Shown here in pieces: positions 44,884 to 56,461 of a DNA stretch of 64,000 nt. Origin of the DNA: Bombardia bombarda. Its lineage: Eukaryota; Ascomycota; Sordariomycetes; Sordariales; Lasiosphaeriaceae. A program made the position numbers and the translations under genes. Location of the stretch: positions 4,239,001 to 4,303,000 of the forward strand of contig JAULSR010000001.1 in the NCBI GenBank assembly GCA_030512295.1. Direction: 5' to 3'. The stretch's first letter is position 1; each line of letters opens with the position of its first letter. A model generated the notes under the pieces. The model was not told the DNA's origin, made no database searches, and was given only the letters and a program-made list of their open reading frames with translations.

Positions 44884-46218
44884 CTAAAGCGGGAGCTTCT
44901 CGTGCTTGAACCTCCTCTGGCCCTCACCCTCACCATAGACGGCGGTGACATGGCCGGCGCCCCTGATCTTGTACTTGTAGACCATGAGGCCCTCGAGACC
45001 GACGGGGCCACGGGCGTGAATCTTGTTAGTGCTAATGCCAACCTCTGTGCCGAAGCCGTAGCGCATGCCGTCGGCGAAGCGCGTCGACGCGTTCCAGTAA
45101 GCGCCGGCCGAGTCGACGGCCGACATGAAGCGCTCAGCGAGCTCGCTGGACGAAGTGAGGATGACGTCGGTGTGGTGGGAGCCGTGCGTGTTGATGTGGA
45201 GCAGGGCCTCTTCCAGGTCCGAGACGACCTTTACGGCCAGGGTTAGGGACAGGAATTCGGTGTTGAAATCCTCGTCGGCAGCATCGGCTGCTTGGATATT
45301 GCTGTCTTGGAGAGCGGCTTTGCTCCCGGGGTCGCACCGCAGCTCGACGCCCTTGGCGACAAGAGCCTCGGCCACACGGGGGAAGATGGTTGTGAGGGCA
45401 GCTTCTTGCACCAGGAGAGTCTCGAGGCTATTACAGGCGGCAGGGTAGCTGGTCTTTGAGTCGACGATAACGTCGACGGCCATCTGGGGGTCGGCTGACT
45501 GCTCGAGGAAGATGGAGCAGAGACCGTCGGCGTGGCCGAGCACGGGGATTTTCGTGTTGGACTTGATGTAGCGCACAAGCTCATTAGAGCCGCGGGGGAT
45601 GACAAGGTCAATGTGCTGGTCCAGATCGAGTAGCTGGGGGATAACGTCGCGGGTGGTGACGAGCTGGATGGCAGCGTTGGGAACCTGGGTCTTGTCCAGT
45701 GCGGCCGAGATGGCGCGCGAGATGGCAATAAAGGACTCAGTTGACTCCTTGCCGCCCTTGAGGATGGCGGCGTTGCCCGACTTGACGGCCAGGGAGGCGA
45801 TGTTTGCGATAACCTCGGGACGGGCCTCGAAGATGATGAGCAGGACACCAATGGGGCAGGTGACACGCTCCAGGTCAAGGCCGTCGTCGAGGCGGGTACG
45901 CAGGGTAACGCGGCCGACAGGGTCGTCAAGGTCGCGCACGTCGAGGATGCCCTTGAGCATGTCTTCCCACTTGCCCTTCTTGCCCAGGTCGAGGCGCGAT
46001 ACGAGGCTCTGGCTCAGACGGCCATCAGCGGCGGCCTGGCGTGCGAGGTCAAGGTCCCGGGCGTTGGCGGTAAGGATATCGTCGCGGGCAGCCGTCAGTT
46101 CGGTGTGGATGGCTGTAAGTGCGTCGTTGCGCGCCGATGCCGGGAGAGTCGCCAGTACATGCGATGCCGACTTGGCCGCCTGTGCCGCCTCCGACGGGCT
46201 GGCGTTGGTCATCGACAT
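44884..46218 (-). CDS. pro2: gamma-glutamyl phosphate reductase (PRO2/ProA)
   Basis: NADPH-dependent reduction of gamma-glutamyl phosphate to glutamate semialdehyde, the second step of proline synthesis. Single exon, 444 residues from MSMTNASPSEAAQAAKSAS (a second Met at residue 3 is an alternative start). Conserved blocks: CPIGVLLIIFEARPEVIANIASLAVKSGNAAILKGGKE (the nucleotide-binding region), RGSNELVRYI, HADGLCSIFL, and the catalytic Cys in SYPAACNSLETLLV. The C-terminus RYGFGTEVGISTNKIHARGPVGLEGLMVYKYKIRG is the family signature. Its length equals the usual family length. No fusion to glutamate kinase is seen (fungal type, unlike plant P5CS). It is divergent from the MFS transporter. Confidence 0.95.
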   Translation of the reverse strand: MSMTNASPSEAAQAAKSASHVLATLPASARNDALTAIHTELTAARDDILTANARDLDLARQAAADGRLSQSLVSRLDLGKKGKWEDMLKGILDVRDLDDPVGRVTLRTRLDDGLDLERVTCPIGVLLIIFEARPEVIANIASLAVKSGNAAILKGGKESTESFIAISRAISAALDKTQVPNAAIQLVTTRDVIPQLLDLDQHIDLVIPRGSNELVRYIKSNTKIPVLGHADGLCSIFLEQSADPQMAVDVIVDSKTSYPAACNSLETLLVQEAALTTIFPRVAEALVAKGVELRCDPGSKAALQDSNIQAADAADEDFNTEFLSLTLAVKVVSDLEEALLHINTHGSHHTDVILTSSSELAERFMSAVDSAGAYWNASTRFADGMRYGFGTEVGISTNKIHARGPVGLEGLMVYKYKIRGAGHVTAVYGEGEGQRRFKHEKLPL

Positions 46219-47669
46219 GGCTGCGGCTTGTGGGTGTAGTGTGACTTTAGCTGCTGTTGCTGATATTGTTCCGAATTTGACTGCAAACAGTAAACAATCT
46301 GGTCTGTTATGGTTGGCTCTGATGACTCTTTCCTTGAGTTGTCCAAAATAAAAATACGGGGTTGCGGGGTGTTTCCCCCTAAGCTACACCCCCACCTCTT
46401 GGCGAGGTTCTTGTGCCAAGTTGCGGGTGTTTTCTCTATGGTCACTCAGCCACAGACTCACCATGCCCATAAAGATGTTCAAGCTTTTTTTCTCCATCAC
46501 ACAAACCACATCCGATGTTCATGTCCCCGGGGACCCATGCCGACGACGACTTGCTTGAGGAGCCAATCAGATGCAAGCTTGGATAGAACATATCCCGTCT
46601 TCGCTGGTCTTTGTCATGTGCCTGCGAAGCACGGGTCCGTTTATCGTTAAGTTTAGTTTTCAAGCTCTTCATTCCACTGCAGCGGCGGAACCAAGTGGGC
46701 CCGCTGTGCATTTTCCGTGGCAAGTGCCGAACAGCCGGATTCGCGTGATCGCGCCTTTGGTGAAAGATGCTGGTTCTCTAGTCTCCGATAGACGTTGGAC
46801 TTGGCTGGAGGATGGTGGGATGGGTCAGATGCACTACAGGGTGCAAAGAGCAGAGAGGCAAGTGCAAGAAGGAAGGCGCATGGTGGTTGCAGGTGTTAGT
46901 TGCAGTTGCCCTCCATGGATGGAAACTGGAAAGCAATGTGATGGTGAGGCAGTCACTCCCGTCCATGGCACCTTCCTTCCTACATCTATACATCCCTGAT
47001 CGCCGCCGACTGCCGTTTCCCGACCGTGACTCGCCAACAGTCCAACACGCCGCAGACGGTCCCGGGGCTCCTTCCATCCCCAGATTGCAATCAGGGCAAT
47101 ACCCGACCTAAGCACGCTACTGCCCTTTCCATGCTGCCAGGTAACCACACGGGCTGCAGTGGGGGCGGGTTTGAGAAGGTCTGGCTGTTTTCTTGCTATT
47201 CCCGAGAAGTACTGTGTAGGTTGGTAGCCTCAGTAGCTTATGTTGTTCCCAACTGGGTCCCTCACCCGCTCGCTCCTCCCCGGCCTCGGCTCCAACCTGC
47301 CGACGTCTGATTACTTTCAAAAAGCCCCAACAGCCTCCTTTTAAACAAAGATACCTATCGTACCTATCATATTTATCATACCTATCATACCTATCATACC
47401 TATCGCTACTAGTTTGCTATATGTACCTTTATTAGCTTCTACCTGCCTACCCAAGATATATTTACTACTCTTCGATCCCCTTCATGAACTACTCAACCAC
47501 ATCAACATCCCTGATAGTATCCGTATACATCATTTTTTGTGTCTTTATCTTGGTTCGTTAAACAGACTTTGCCTACAACTACCTAATCCACCTAGAAAAA
47601 GCACGTTGCCCTTCAATTATCTTCCTCAAAGAATCCACGTGCCCAGCTCCGTGAGTCGGGGTGCCAGTC
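46219..47669. other. divergent promoter, PRO2 / MFS transporter
   Basis: No gene is supported. A 10-bp tandem repeat lies at 47352-47405. A TGACTCT near 46323 is only a near match to a Gcn4 site. Confidence 0.55.
47352..47405. repeat. 10-bp tandem repeat TACCTATCAT
   Basis: Five to six imperfect copies of TACCTATCAT (one variant ATTTATCAT, ends with CG) about 270 bp upstream of the MFS transporter start. Confidence 0.85.
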
Positions 47670-49758
47670 ATGGCCGGGAGTCATCCAGAGCCGGAGCACA
47701 GCTCGGGTGAGATGGACACCGAGATGGACCCGGATGCCGAGAAGGAGGCCTTAGCTCGCCTAGATGAAGATGTATCGAGCACAGCCAGCAGCACCAGCGG
47801 CAGCAACAGCAACAATAAGACACATGATAGGACACCCGGGCCAATTGCCTCAAAAAATCATGACACACCACAAGAAAACATGTCAGAACAAGAAAATTCA
47901 CACCACCACGCAAGTTCTGATAGCGACGATGAGATAGACCCACATGACCCCCGGCCCCGTCGTGAGCACCCTCAGGAGGAGACAGAAGACGACATCCCTA
48001 ACGACGCCAACCCTATCAACCCTGTTACTACTAACATTACTCTCCCGCCTCAGTCGCTGCGGCGTCTCTCGGCCTTTACCCAAACCGCTTGCGTTATTCC
48101 TAGGTCCGAACGCAGAGGGTTGTTTGCTTCTCTTGCCATTATCCCAGAGGTTAATACGCCCTGGGGCTACAAGAACAAGACAAAATGGACTGTTACTCTT
48201 ATTGTCGCCTTGGCAGCAGCAGCAGCCCCTATGGGCTCTGGCATTTTCTATCGTAAGTTGTCCCGTCTCATATTACTTGATGAAAAGCCGTATTGGCTGA
48301 CTGACTTGTTCATTTTAGCTGCACTTCCTCAATTGACCATTGATTTGAACACCACTCCAACCACAGCAAACTTGACGGTAGCCATGTACATGCTAGCGAT
48401 GGCTATCTTTCCCCTATGGTGGTAAGTTCTCTGGTGGTTCCTTGACTGATATCGGTATCATTTGCTAAGAAATCAATAGGTCCTCCTTCTCCGAAACCCT
48501 AGGTCGTCGTACTATTTACATAATATCTTTCTCCCTATTTGTCATATTTTCCGTTGTCAGCGCCCTCAGTGTAAACATAGCCATGCTGATTGTTATGCGT
48601 ATTCTCGGCGGAGGAGCCTCGGCATCAGTATGTACCCTCGAGCCGCTTGCCCCTTAAAAAAGGAGTACAGCTGACAAACTGTACCAGGTCCAAGCTGTCG
48701 GCGCCGGAACCATCGCGGACCTCTGGGAGCCAGCAGAGCGCGGCCGAGCCATGGGCATATTCTACCTCGGTCCCCTGGTCGGCCCCCTGATAGCACCCAT
48801 ACTCGGCGGGGCTCTATCCGAAGCCTTTGGCTGGCGAGCTACTATGTATTTCCTCGCCATCTACGGCGGCGTCATGCTCATCATGATCATCTTCTGTCTA
48901 CCCGAGACCCTACCCAGACCCCCGCCACCACCACCCGCCGTCAACCTCCCCGAGCAAGACCAATCCCACCCGCCACTGAAACGTATATCGACCGCCGCGT
49001 CCGCCAAGATCAAGACGAAGCGCGCCGTCGCCGTGCTTCGGCGCCTCTTCATCGAGCCCCTCGAAGTCATCCTCTATCTGCGCTACCCGCCCGTGCAGGT
49101 CTCGGTCTACTCGGCCGCCATCGCCTTCGGCTCGCTCTTCATCATCAACATCTCGATCCAGGCCACGTTTGCGCACGCGCCCTACAGCTTCCCTTCTCTG
49201 ATCGTCGGCCTGCTCTACCTCCCGCTATCGTTCGGCTACATCACGGCCTCGCTCACGGGCGGGCCCTGGATCGACTACATCATGAAGCGGCAGGCCAAGA
49301 AGGCCGGCCGCTTCGACGACAAGGGCAAGCTCATCTTTTTGCCCGAGGACCGCATGGCCGAGAACATGTGGCTGGCCGCGACGCTGTACCCGGGCGCCAT
49401 GATCTGGTACGGCTGGAGCTCCGAGAAGGGCCTCCCGTGGATCGTGGCGTGCATCGCAAACTTCTTCTTCGGGTGTGGGAGCATGTTGGTCTTTGGGACG
49501 GTCACGACGATGCTGACGGAGTTTATGCCCAAGAAGAGCAGCAGTGGCGTGGCTGTCAACAACTTTGTGCGCAATATATTTTCTTGCGTCGGCAGTATTG
49601 TTGCGCAGCCGCTGATTAACGCGATTGGGAACGGGTGGCTGTGTACGGCGGTGGGCTTGTTCGCGTGGGTTACGGGGAATCTGGCGATTTGGATGCTCAG
49701 GCGGAAGGCGACGGCGTGGCGGGTTAGTATGGACAAGGCGTTGAATAAGAGGGAGTGA
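47670..49758 (+). CDS. MFS transporter, DHA1 family (drug/polyamine H+ antiporter type)
   Basis: Four exons: 47670-48252, 48319-48421, 48480-48627 and 48688-49758, giving 634 residues. All introns are GT-AG (58-66 bp) and keep frame. A long polar, acidic, Asn/His-rich cytoplasmic N-terminus (about 165 residues) precedes the transporter core. Hydrophobic segments start with WTVTLIVALAAAAAPMGSGIFY. The DHA1 motifs are visible: SFSETLGRRTIYIISF (motif A region, GRR), RILGGGASASVQAVGAGTIADLWEPAERGRAMGIFYLGPLVGPLIAPILGGAL (motif C region). A central polar loop separates the two six-helix halves; the second half ends in GNLAIWMLRRKATAWR. Similar fungal proteins export drugs or polyamines, but the substrate is not visible from sequence. 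Confidence 0.85.
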
Positions 49759-52577
49759 TTAGATGAGGTGTGATACCCCTTTATGACAAATGTGTGTTTT
49801 TGGTTGCGAGGGAGATTTATATTTACATAATTATATAGTAGTGCCAGTAAGTAGGTGGATTTACTATTGTTGGATTTATTTATATTGTACATCTACTGCG
49901 CCTTCTATGTCCATATTGTGCATACCGCTTAGAATAGACGCTATGGAAAACAAGATTCTTACTTCCATCATGCAAGACAATTGCTGGCAGGCACTTTTTT
50001 GGTCATCGCTCGTGGCTTTGCTGTCTCTTATCACGACCAGAATACAGAACATACAATATGTAAGGGTGGGTATATGAGGGGGTCATCAACATGTACAGAA
50101 AATCCAAGGTTACTGATGAGGAGTAGTTGGTCGGCCGTGTACCGCACTCGAGTTCTTGCCATGGCGAGGTATTCACTGGTTGTTCTATGATGAATGGAAA
50201 AACTGAACTACCTAGAGATGTCTATTGAGTGGAGTGACTATTATCGAAAGAGTTTTACTCGGTTATGAGGATAACATTGAACGTGAAGATAGTTGTCTAG
50301 GTCTGACGTGGGACATCTTGTGGCAGCTGGATACTGAATAAAGAGCCCCGAGTCTTGCGGACTACGAGTTTGACGCGATTCGGACAATGGCCGTGTCAAC
50401 TTATAATTATCGTGCCGACTTGCCTTTGTGTCCTATTCAAAGAGAGACTGAAAGGCAGATGTGTTGTGTACATCTCAGGGATAAGTTGGGTGAGCAACCA
50501 AAGAATGTGCGCAGGAGTTTGTTCTTTCCATGTGTCATGGGGAGCGTGGGGACCCAGAGTGACAAGGTAGTGCTTGGGCTTTTACAGTATGTCGTGATAC
50601 TTGGGATTGATGTTGCTCGTTCGGGTATTTTCATCCAAGGAGGTGATCGAAAGATCATGGCAGCATCTGGCATTGATCTGGACTCTTGGACCCTACTTGG
50701 AGATTTCTATTGAAGAGATGAATGGCAGATGGTGAGGCAAGAAGAAAGGTAGATAGGTAACAACTGATGAGTGTAACTCAGTGATGACGTGAAACGCCAG
50801 CCGTGAAAACCTTGGAGGCCGTCTGAAACAGGGCATTTTGAGCACCGAGTGGTCAGAAATGTGGGCGGTGCGGGTGGTGGCCGTGATGTGCACTGCTGAT
50901 CAATCGGAGAGCCCATCATCAACCACCCATCATCCATCGCATTCGGCATTCGCCGCCCAAGATAGAACTGATGCCCTCCTTGACGGGCAAGTTTATTGCA
51001 TCTCCATCGAATGGGAAATGGAAGCCATCGGGAAATAACTCAAGACAGTGACCCCCATGTCCCCTCAATGTTTCCCCTTTGGCCGCTCGTTGCTCTTTTG
51101 GCGCCGTGGACAGTGGAATGTATTGTGAAGCAAACGAGCGTCGTCTAAGGAACCCTTGCTGTGCGTTTGTTGGAGTTATTCTGTTTCCCGCATCAGCAGC
51201 AGCTGCCAACGCCAATCAAGCTTTGCTGCAGTGTTTGTGTGCGATGATAGTAATAACAATAATAAGCTCGGCGCTATGGCGAAGCCGGAAGGATGGATGT
51301 GCTTTTGCTCGCACTGCTTGCTGCTCAGTGCTCATCATCCACTCGAGTCGCTGGTCAAAATCCTTGCTGGAGATGAATGATCTCGCTCCCGCTCCAGAGC
51401 TTCCGGAAAGGGTGGGTTGACAAATGGAGCCAAGAGGAAAAAAACAGACGGCACCTCCTCCATCACCTTCTCCAGCTCCATCCCCTCCAACTCACGACTC
51501 GCAGGGAAGGCGCAGCCTACCTGTCTGCCTCGGTGTGCGATGCACGAAGAGTGCGAAGCAGCACATGGTATGTAGGTACAGTAATAACCTGACCTTTTGG
51601 TCATCAATTACAGGTATCATCCATCCCATCATAGCTTGAAGCGTGCACCAACGGTCAGCTACAAAGAAGGCTAGGCTGGCCAAGCATCTCGAAACAGTAA
51701 ATAGGTAAGGTAGCCTTTATTGGAGGATTTGGGTTTTGTGAGAGATCAAAATGTAATTATTGGCTCGCGGGAAGGTACGCTGGTACCTAAAGTCCAAGAG
51801 TGCTTTCAGTCCAAACCCTGGCGACGCTGTCATGTCATTGGCGGCGAGGGCGGGCTGAAGATACCTCAGTACTTAGGGTTGGGGTTTGGGGTGGGAGGTT
51901 TGAGAGCGTAGGGGGGGACCCATTTTTAAAAAAAGGGACGAGACCTCCCTTGTTGGAGACTGCGCAAAGTCCCCAGTCCCGTCGGTTCGTGCGAACAAGT
52001 GTCGACCACCCGACCTTATTCTTTGCCAGCATGAAGGCAAAACAGGTGGACGCCCGCCGCCTCATGGCTGCGAGGTGACCAAAAACTTTTGGCAGACATT
52101 TCATTCATTTGCATTCTTTTCCCCTAACCATCACCGCACGCACTGCACCACCCACATCGATGCTCACCACCATCGACGCATCTCCCTCCCCAGCCCAGGC
52201 CAGCTCTGTCATCGCCGACGCGAAATAAAGTGCTACGCCAAAAGTTGATGGCAGATTCTCACCCCAGCCAAGCCAGCTGATTGTGCGCGCGCGCCCCTTC
52301 CACCCTTTCCAATCCAACCAGTGGATCGCCCATCTACCGAGCCAGGCCAGCAGCCAGCAGCCAGCAGCAGCCTGGGCTAAAGCACAACCCAACAGCATTC
52401 CGTCAAAAGCATCAACCTGACAACCTGACAAACCAAAATTTCCCTCCTTCTCCCTTCATCTCCATCACCATCACCAACACCAATCCCCCATCGCTCATCG
52501 CTCAATCTCCACACGCAACCCGCACCACCGTCATTTTCTTGTACCAGGTAGTCCAGAGTCTAGACCTATACTACAAG
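49759..52577. other. intergenic, no gene
   Basis: 2.8 kb between the MFS stop and the Ies4 start. The largest ORF (50387-50713 +) is 108 codons with no domain. GC falls near 50,000-50,400. CT-rich leader sequence precedes the Ies4 ATG. Confidence 0.5.
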
Positions 52578-53495
52578 ATGGCTCCCTCCGGCAAGCACGC
52601 CGCTGCGTCCAAGGACCGTCGCAAGTCGAGCACCACGACCACTGCGGTCATCACCAGTGCAACCCCGACGTCGTCATTATCGTCGTCCAAGCAGCCAACT
52701 CTCGTTGTCATTCTCAGGACGTCGCCCCAGAAGCTGCGGGCGATCGTCGACCCCAGTTCGCTCAAAGAGGAATCGCCAGCGCCCAAGGCTGTGCAAGAGT
52801 CGCCTGCCACCTCAACCACCATACCGGCCGCGCCCAATTCCACCGCAGAGAACGCATCCGACTCTACTCCTAATACTCCGCCGGCCAGTGGTACTCCTGC
52901 ACCTCAGCCGGCCGCCATGGGACCGCCGGTCGAGGGCCCCAAGAAGAAGGGAGCAAAAAGAGCGAACGGGGCCGGTGTAAATGGAAACGGCGAGCCCAAG
53001 GTCCGCGGGAAGCCGGGCCCCAAGAAGAAGCCCAGACTGTAAGTGCCCGTTAGCTCGGAACCCCTGCTACACTCATATACTAACAACATGCACAGTGAAG
53101 ACGGCACCATCGAGGGCGGCCGAGGCAATGGCCTGTCGGCGCACAAGCTCGGACCCAAGGCAAACCAGGGCGCCATCAACGCGGGCCTCCGAGCTCTCGA
53201 CCGCTCCGGCAAGCCATGCCGGAAGTGGAGCAGGGGTGGCTTTACGCTCAAGAGCTTTACCGGAGTCGTCTGGGAGATCCCCCGCTGGACCGCACCGCCC
53301 AAGCCCATGCCAGAATTGTCTACCGAGGACTCTAATCCTGTCTCGGCGGATGGCAGCAGCAAGGAGAACAAGGAGGGTAACAGCCAGGTGAAGAGTGATA
53401 CGAGCAACAACGAGGCAGATGTAGAGATGCAGAGCGCACCACCCAGCCTAGCCGCCGCCAACTCGCCCGCACCGGTGGCTATTGCGGCTGTGTGA
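52578..53495 (+). CDS. ies4: INO80 chromatin-remodelling complex subunit Ies4
   Basis: Ies4 is a small accessory subunit of the INO80 remodeller and a checkpoint-kinase substrate in yeast. Exon 1 is 52578-53038 and exon 2 is 53096-53495 (intron GTAAGT...CACAG, CTAAC branch), giving 286 residues. Conserved N-terminal block: SKQPTLVVILRTSPQKLRAIVD. The middle is Pro/Ser/Thr/Ala-rich and disordered, then a basic KVRGKPGPKKKPRL run resembling an AT-hook or NLS. The second conserved block is HKLGPKANQGAINAGLRALDRSGKPCRKW, then GFTLKSFTGVVWEIPRWTAPP. The last 60 residues are acidic and Ser-rich. The two separated blocks on both sides of the intron match the Ies4 family. Confidence 0.87.
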
Positions 53496-54542
53496 TTCAC
53501 TTCACATCCCAACACATTTCACAACATATAAGATGGATATGTCTGGGACAGATCTATTCGCTTCTATCATCACGGGGGGTTTCCAGGAGAAAGACAGGCA
53601 GGGAGTTTTATTGCTGTCGCATTGGAGTTTGTTGGTTCACACATTTGGCTTTTACGAAAAGGAGTATAGGTGTCGTCGTTGCATCTGGGGGAGTAGGAAA
53701 AAAAGGAACAGGGGGCATTGGCTTCTCTTTTTGTTTGTGTTCACTTGGCTGCCGCCCTATGTCACAGAATTAAAGGGGGGAAAAGAAAGCAAGCTAAAAG
53801 AAGGGGGTATTGTGACGGCGTTTAAAGGGAATTATATGGTAGGCATTGTGTTGTTGCGCTTGCCTGACGGGGACAGAGGATGGATGGATGGACGGACGGC
53901 GTTCGTGTCTCTTCTAACATGAACTGCACAGTTTGCAGTTGTAACATTATATAACATTGGTAGCTTTTTCTTTTTCTTCTCGTGGCGTGTGGCACCTGGA
54001 GCAGCAAATGTGGGCTTTTTAGGTTTGGCTAGAGTTTGGAAGAAGATCAATAGAGTTTTGACCAGTATGTACTGGTTTGATAAAGGACCTTGGGTTTCTA
54101 CTAAAAGTTTCGTGATGATGGTGATGGTGCTGCTCGTGTATTCTGATACTGCATGCACAAACTTGCTTTCTCACTCCTCACCTGCTTGCTCGTAGACTCA
54201 CCCTTCCTCCATAGAGTTTGGTTCACCAAGCAAAGTCTCCTTTTTTTGCAGTAGGCATACTTATTCCCGACAAGCCGTATTTTCAACGGAACGATCATTT
54301 ACAGAACGAGCGAGCAAGATGAGTGGGGGTCGTTCGCCTTTGCCATGAAGCTGACCTTATCTGCCCCCCCTCGCAATGACTCAAAAGACCTCGGTTCCAG
54401 CCGCCTGAAAACCCAGCCATCTTGACTTTTGAGTCGGTGACGGCGGAGTTTAAGTTTGTCTCTTGGGTGGGCGTCCATAAAGAAGACGCATATGATGTAC
54501 TAAATTACAAGAAGGGGGCCGGCCGGATGATGCTGCTGCTTT

Positions 54543-54563
54543 CCCCCCCCCCCCCCCCCCCCC
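54543..54563. repeat. C21 homopolymer
   Basis: Twenty-one consecutive C on the + strand in intergenic DNA. Runs of this length are prone to sequencing length error. Confidence 0.9.
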
Positions 54564-54684
54564 TCTTCAGAAGGAGTAATCCGTTCGGCCTGTTTTTAAG
54601 CTCCCATTTTTCAATCAAACCTGCAGGTGTGTGTAGTTGCAGTTGCTCTTTATCAGGCACCTAGTTTAGACAGTTGTGCCTCCC

Positions 54685-54712
54685 GGTGGTGGTGGTGGTG
54701 GTGGTGGTGGTA
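54685..54712. repeat. (GGT)n microsatellite
   Basis: Nine consecutive GGT triplets in intergenic DNA. Confidence 0.9.
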
Positions 54713-55746
54713 GTGACATTAGTGTGCTGGATCTGGTTTACTCTGAACCAGCCTCCGACGAGCAACCTCCCCAGCTGCATGTCTGGGCAATGAAAACAAG
54801 CCTCTGCTATGTGTTGGTTGAATGAGCGACTGGGTGACTGGCCCAATTCTTCTCCATCGCCTCTGCGATATCATGCAAGCGGCCCCAATGGATCAATCCA
54901 AGGATGGACCGGTGTTTGTTGAAAACAGGGAGTGTCAGTGGAATGGAAGCAGGGTTGACGCAGATCGGCTGGGTAGTGCCCGTGATGCCCGGCCGCCAGG
55001 AGATGGACCCCCGCCCCGCTCGCCCACTTAGTGAAAGCGGGGACACAAGTCAAAACCCACGCGCTGTGCATTTAATAGATCTCCTCCATCTGCCAGGCGA
55101 GCCAGGTTCATTGTCCGCTTTAGCTTTCATCCGTAGACGCCTGAGCACAGTTGACTAGTGGCCCTGTCGGTGCTGCAAGTGCGCTTAGCGCCGGGGCATT
55201 ACTGATTGGTAACATCCATGGAACTGGTCCTGAAGTACGTAGAACTACCACCACGAAATCGAAATGGTATGCGACTTGGGAGGAAACAAGGTTACTTATT
55301 TACCTCATTATTGATTAGTAGAAACAAAAGTCGATATGTGTATGCACCGGGCAGGACAGTACTTAGGAAAAGTGGAGGGTGGAGGGCTTCAATCTTTTGT
55401 CGGCCAGTCGGCGAACTGCTGACCTAACCCGGTGGTGGGCGATTAGTAGATACCTAGTGAGCTCAGGTGAGCTCGCTCCCTGCAGCTGTTAAGTGATTAA
55501 CGGGCAGTGAATGGAAGCGGCTACCTGAACTTCACCCTGGAAGCAACTCCATATCTAACCTTCCGGTCGTCGGGTGTCGCCATTTGCCGTGAGATCTATC
55601 GCAATCACTGTGCCGTCATTTTGGCGGACTAAGAGCTGCTTTTTAAGGGGCGTCTTTTTGTACTATTGTGGATTGATTGATTCGATTGATTCTTTGATCC
55701 CGCCGTCCGATTAGGACCCGACTCAGCACGCAACAACCAGCACAGC

Positions 55747-55810
55747 AGCAGTGGCGGACTAGCAGTGGCGGACTAGCAGTGGCAGACTAGCAGTGGCAGA
55801 CCAGCAGTGG
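55747..55810. repeat. 15-bp minisatellite AGCAGTGGCGGACT
   Basis: Four near-identical copies of a 14-15 bp unit, with G/A changes between copies, in the promoter region of the Gid1-like gene (about 650-715 bp upstream of the start). Confidence 0.85.
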
Positions 55811-56461
55811 TGCGTACTACGTACTGCATTGTAGGTGGTGCCGGCCATTTGCGGAACAAATCGATGACATAGGAAACGACGCTTTGCGACGCACGACACC
55901 GCACAACAACGGCTGCCCCTCGATTTGCATTCATTCCACCTTATGCCTAGGTGACCGCCGTATCCAGCATCCAACATCCAGCATTCAGCATCCACAGATT
56001 ATACTGTACACCGCCGTGACTACCTTACCCCAGAACTACTAGCACCGTGACCAGCCACTGAACCGCAGCCAGCCAGCCAGCCAGCCAACCTTGACCTCCA
56101 CCACTACCCCCATCACGACTGCTCCTTCCCATTGCCTGTAGCTGCTTCGCTTGACCTCACTGGGCAGATAGATATCCGGCTATCTCTGGGCATCCGCGTC
56201 CAATCCCGACCCGACCTCGACCTCGATCTTGCATCTCCCGTCTTCCAGTCTTATCTCCACTCTCGGCGCCCTATTGAACCCTAGCAGCCCAAATCACGCG
56301 GCCACCTCCTCAAACCATCAGACCAACTCGGCCTCCGACCAACGGCAGCTCACGATTGCGTCCCGGGCTGCTCAGCACCCGCCCCGGGACATCCAGATTC
56401 ACCATCAGCTATAGTTCTACCTCTCGCTCACTCGCTTGCCCGCACATAGACGCCACACCCC

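Larger units (their letters stand above)
53496..56461. other. intergenic 3 kb, simple repeats
   Basis: 3' flank of Ies4 then the promoter of the Gid1 gene. Contains a C21 run (54543-54563), (GGT)n at 54685-54712 and a 15-bp minisatellite at 55747-55810. No gene is supported. Confidence 0.6.

Noticed and set aside
50387..50713. 108-codon ORF with protein-like composition
   Set aside because: No domain, no splice or conservation evidence, isolated in intergenic DNA; kept as unsupported.
54685..54712. GGT repeat as coding polyGly/Val
   Set aside because: In no supported gene; simple microsatellite.
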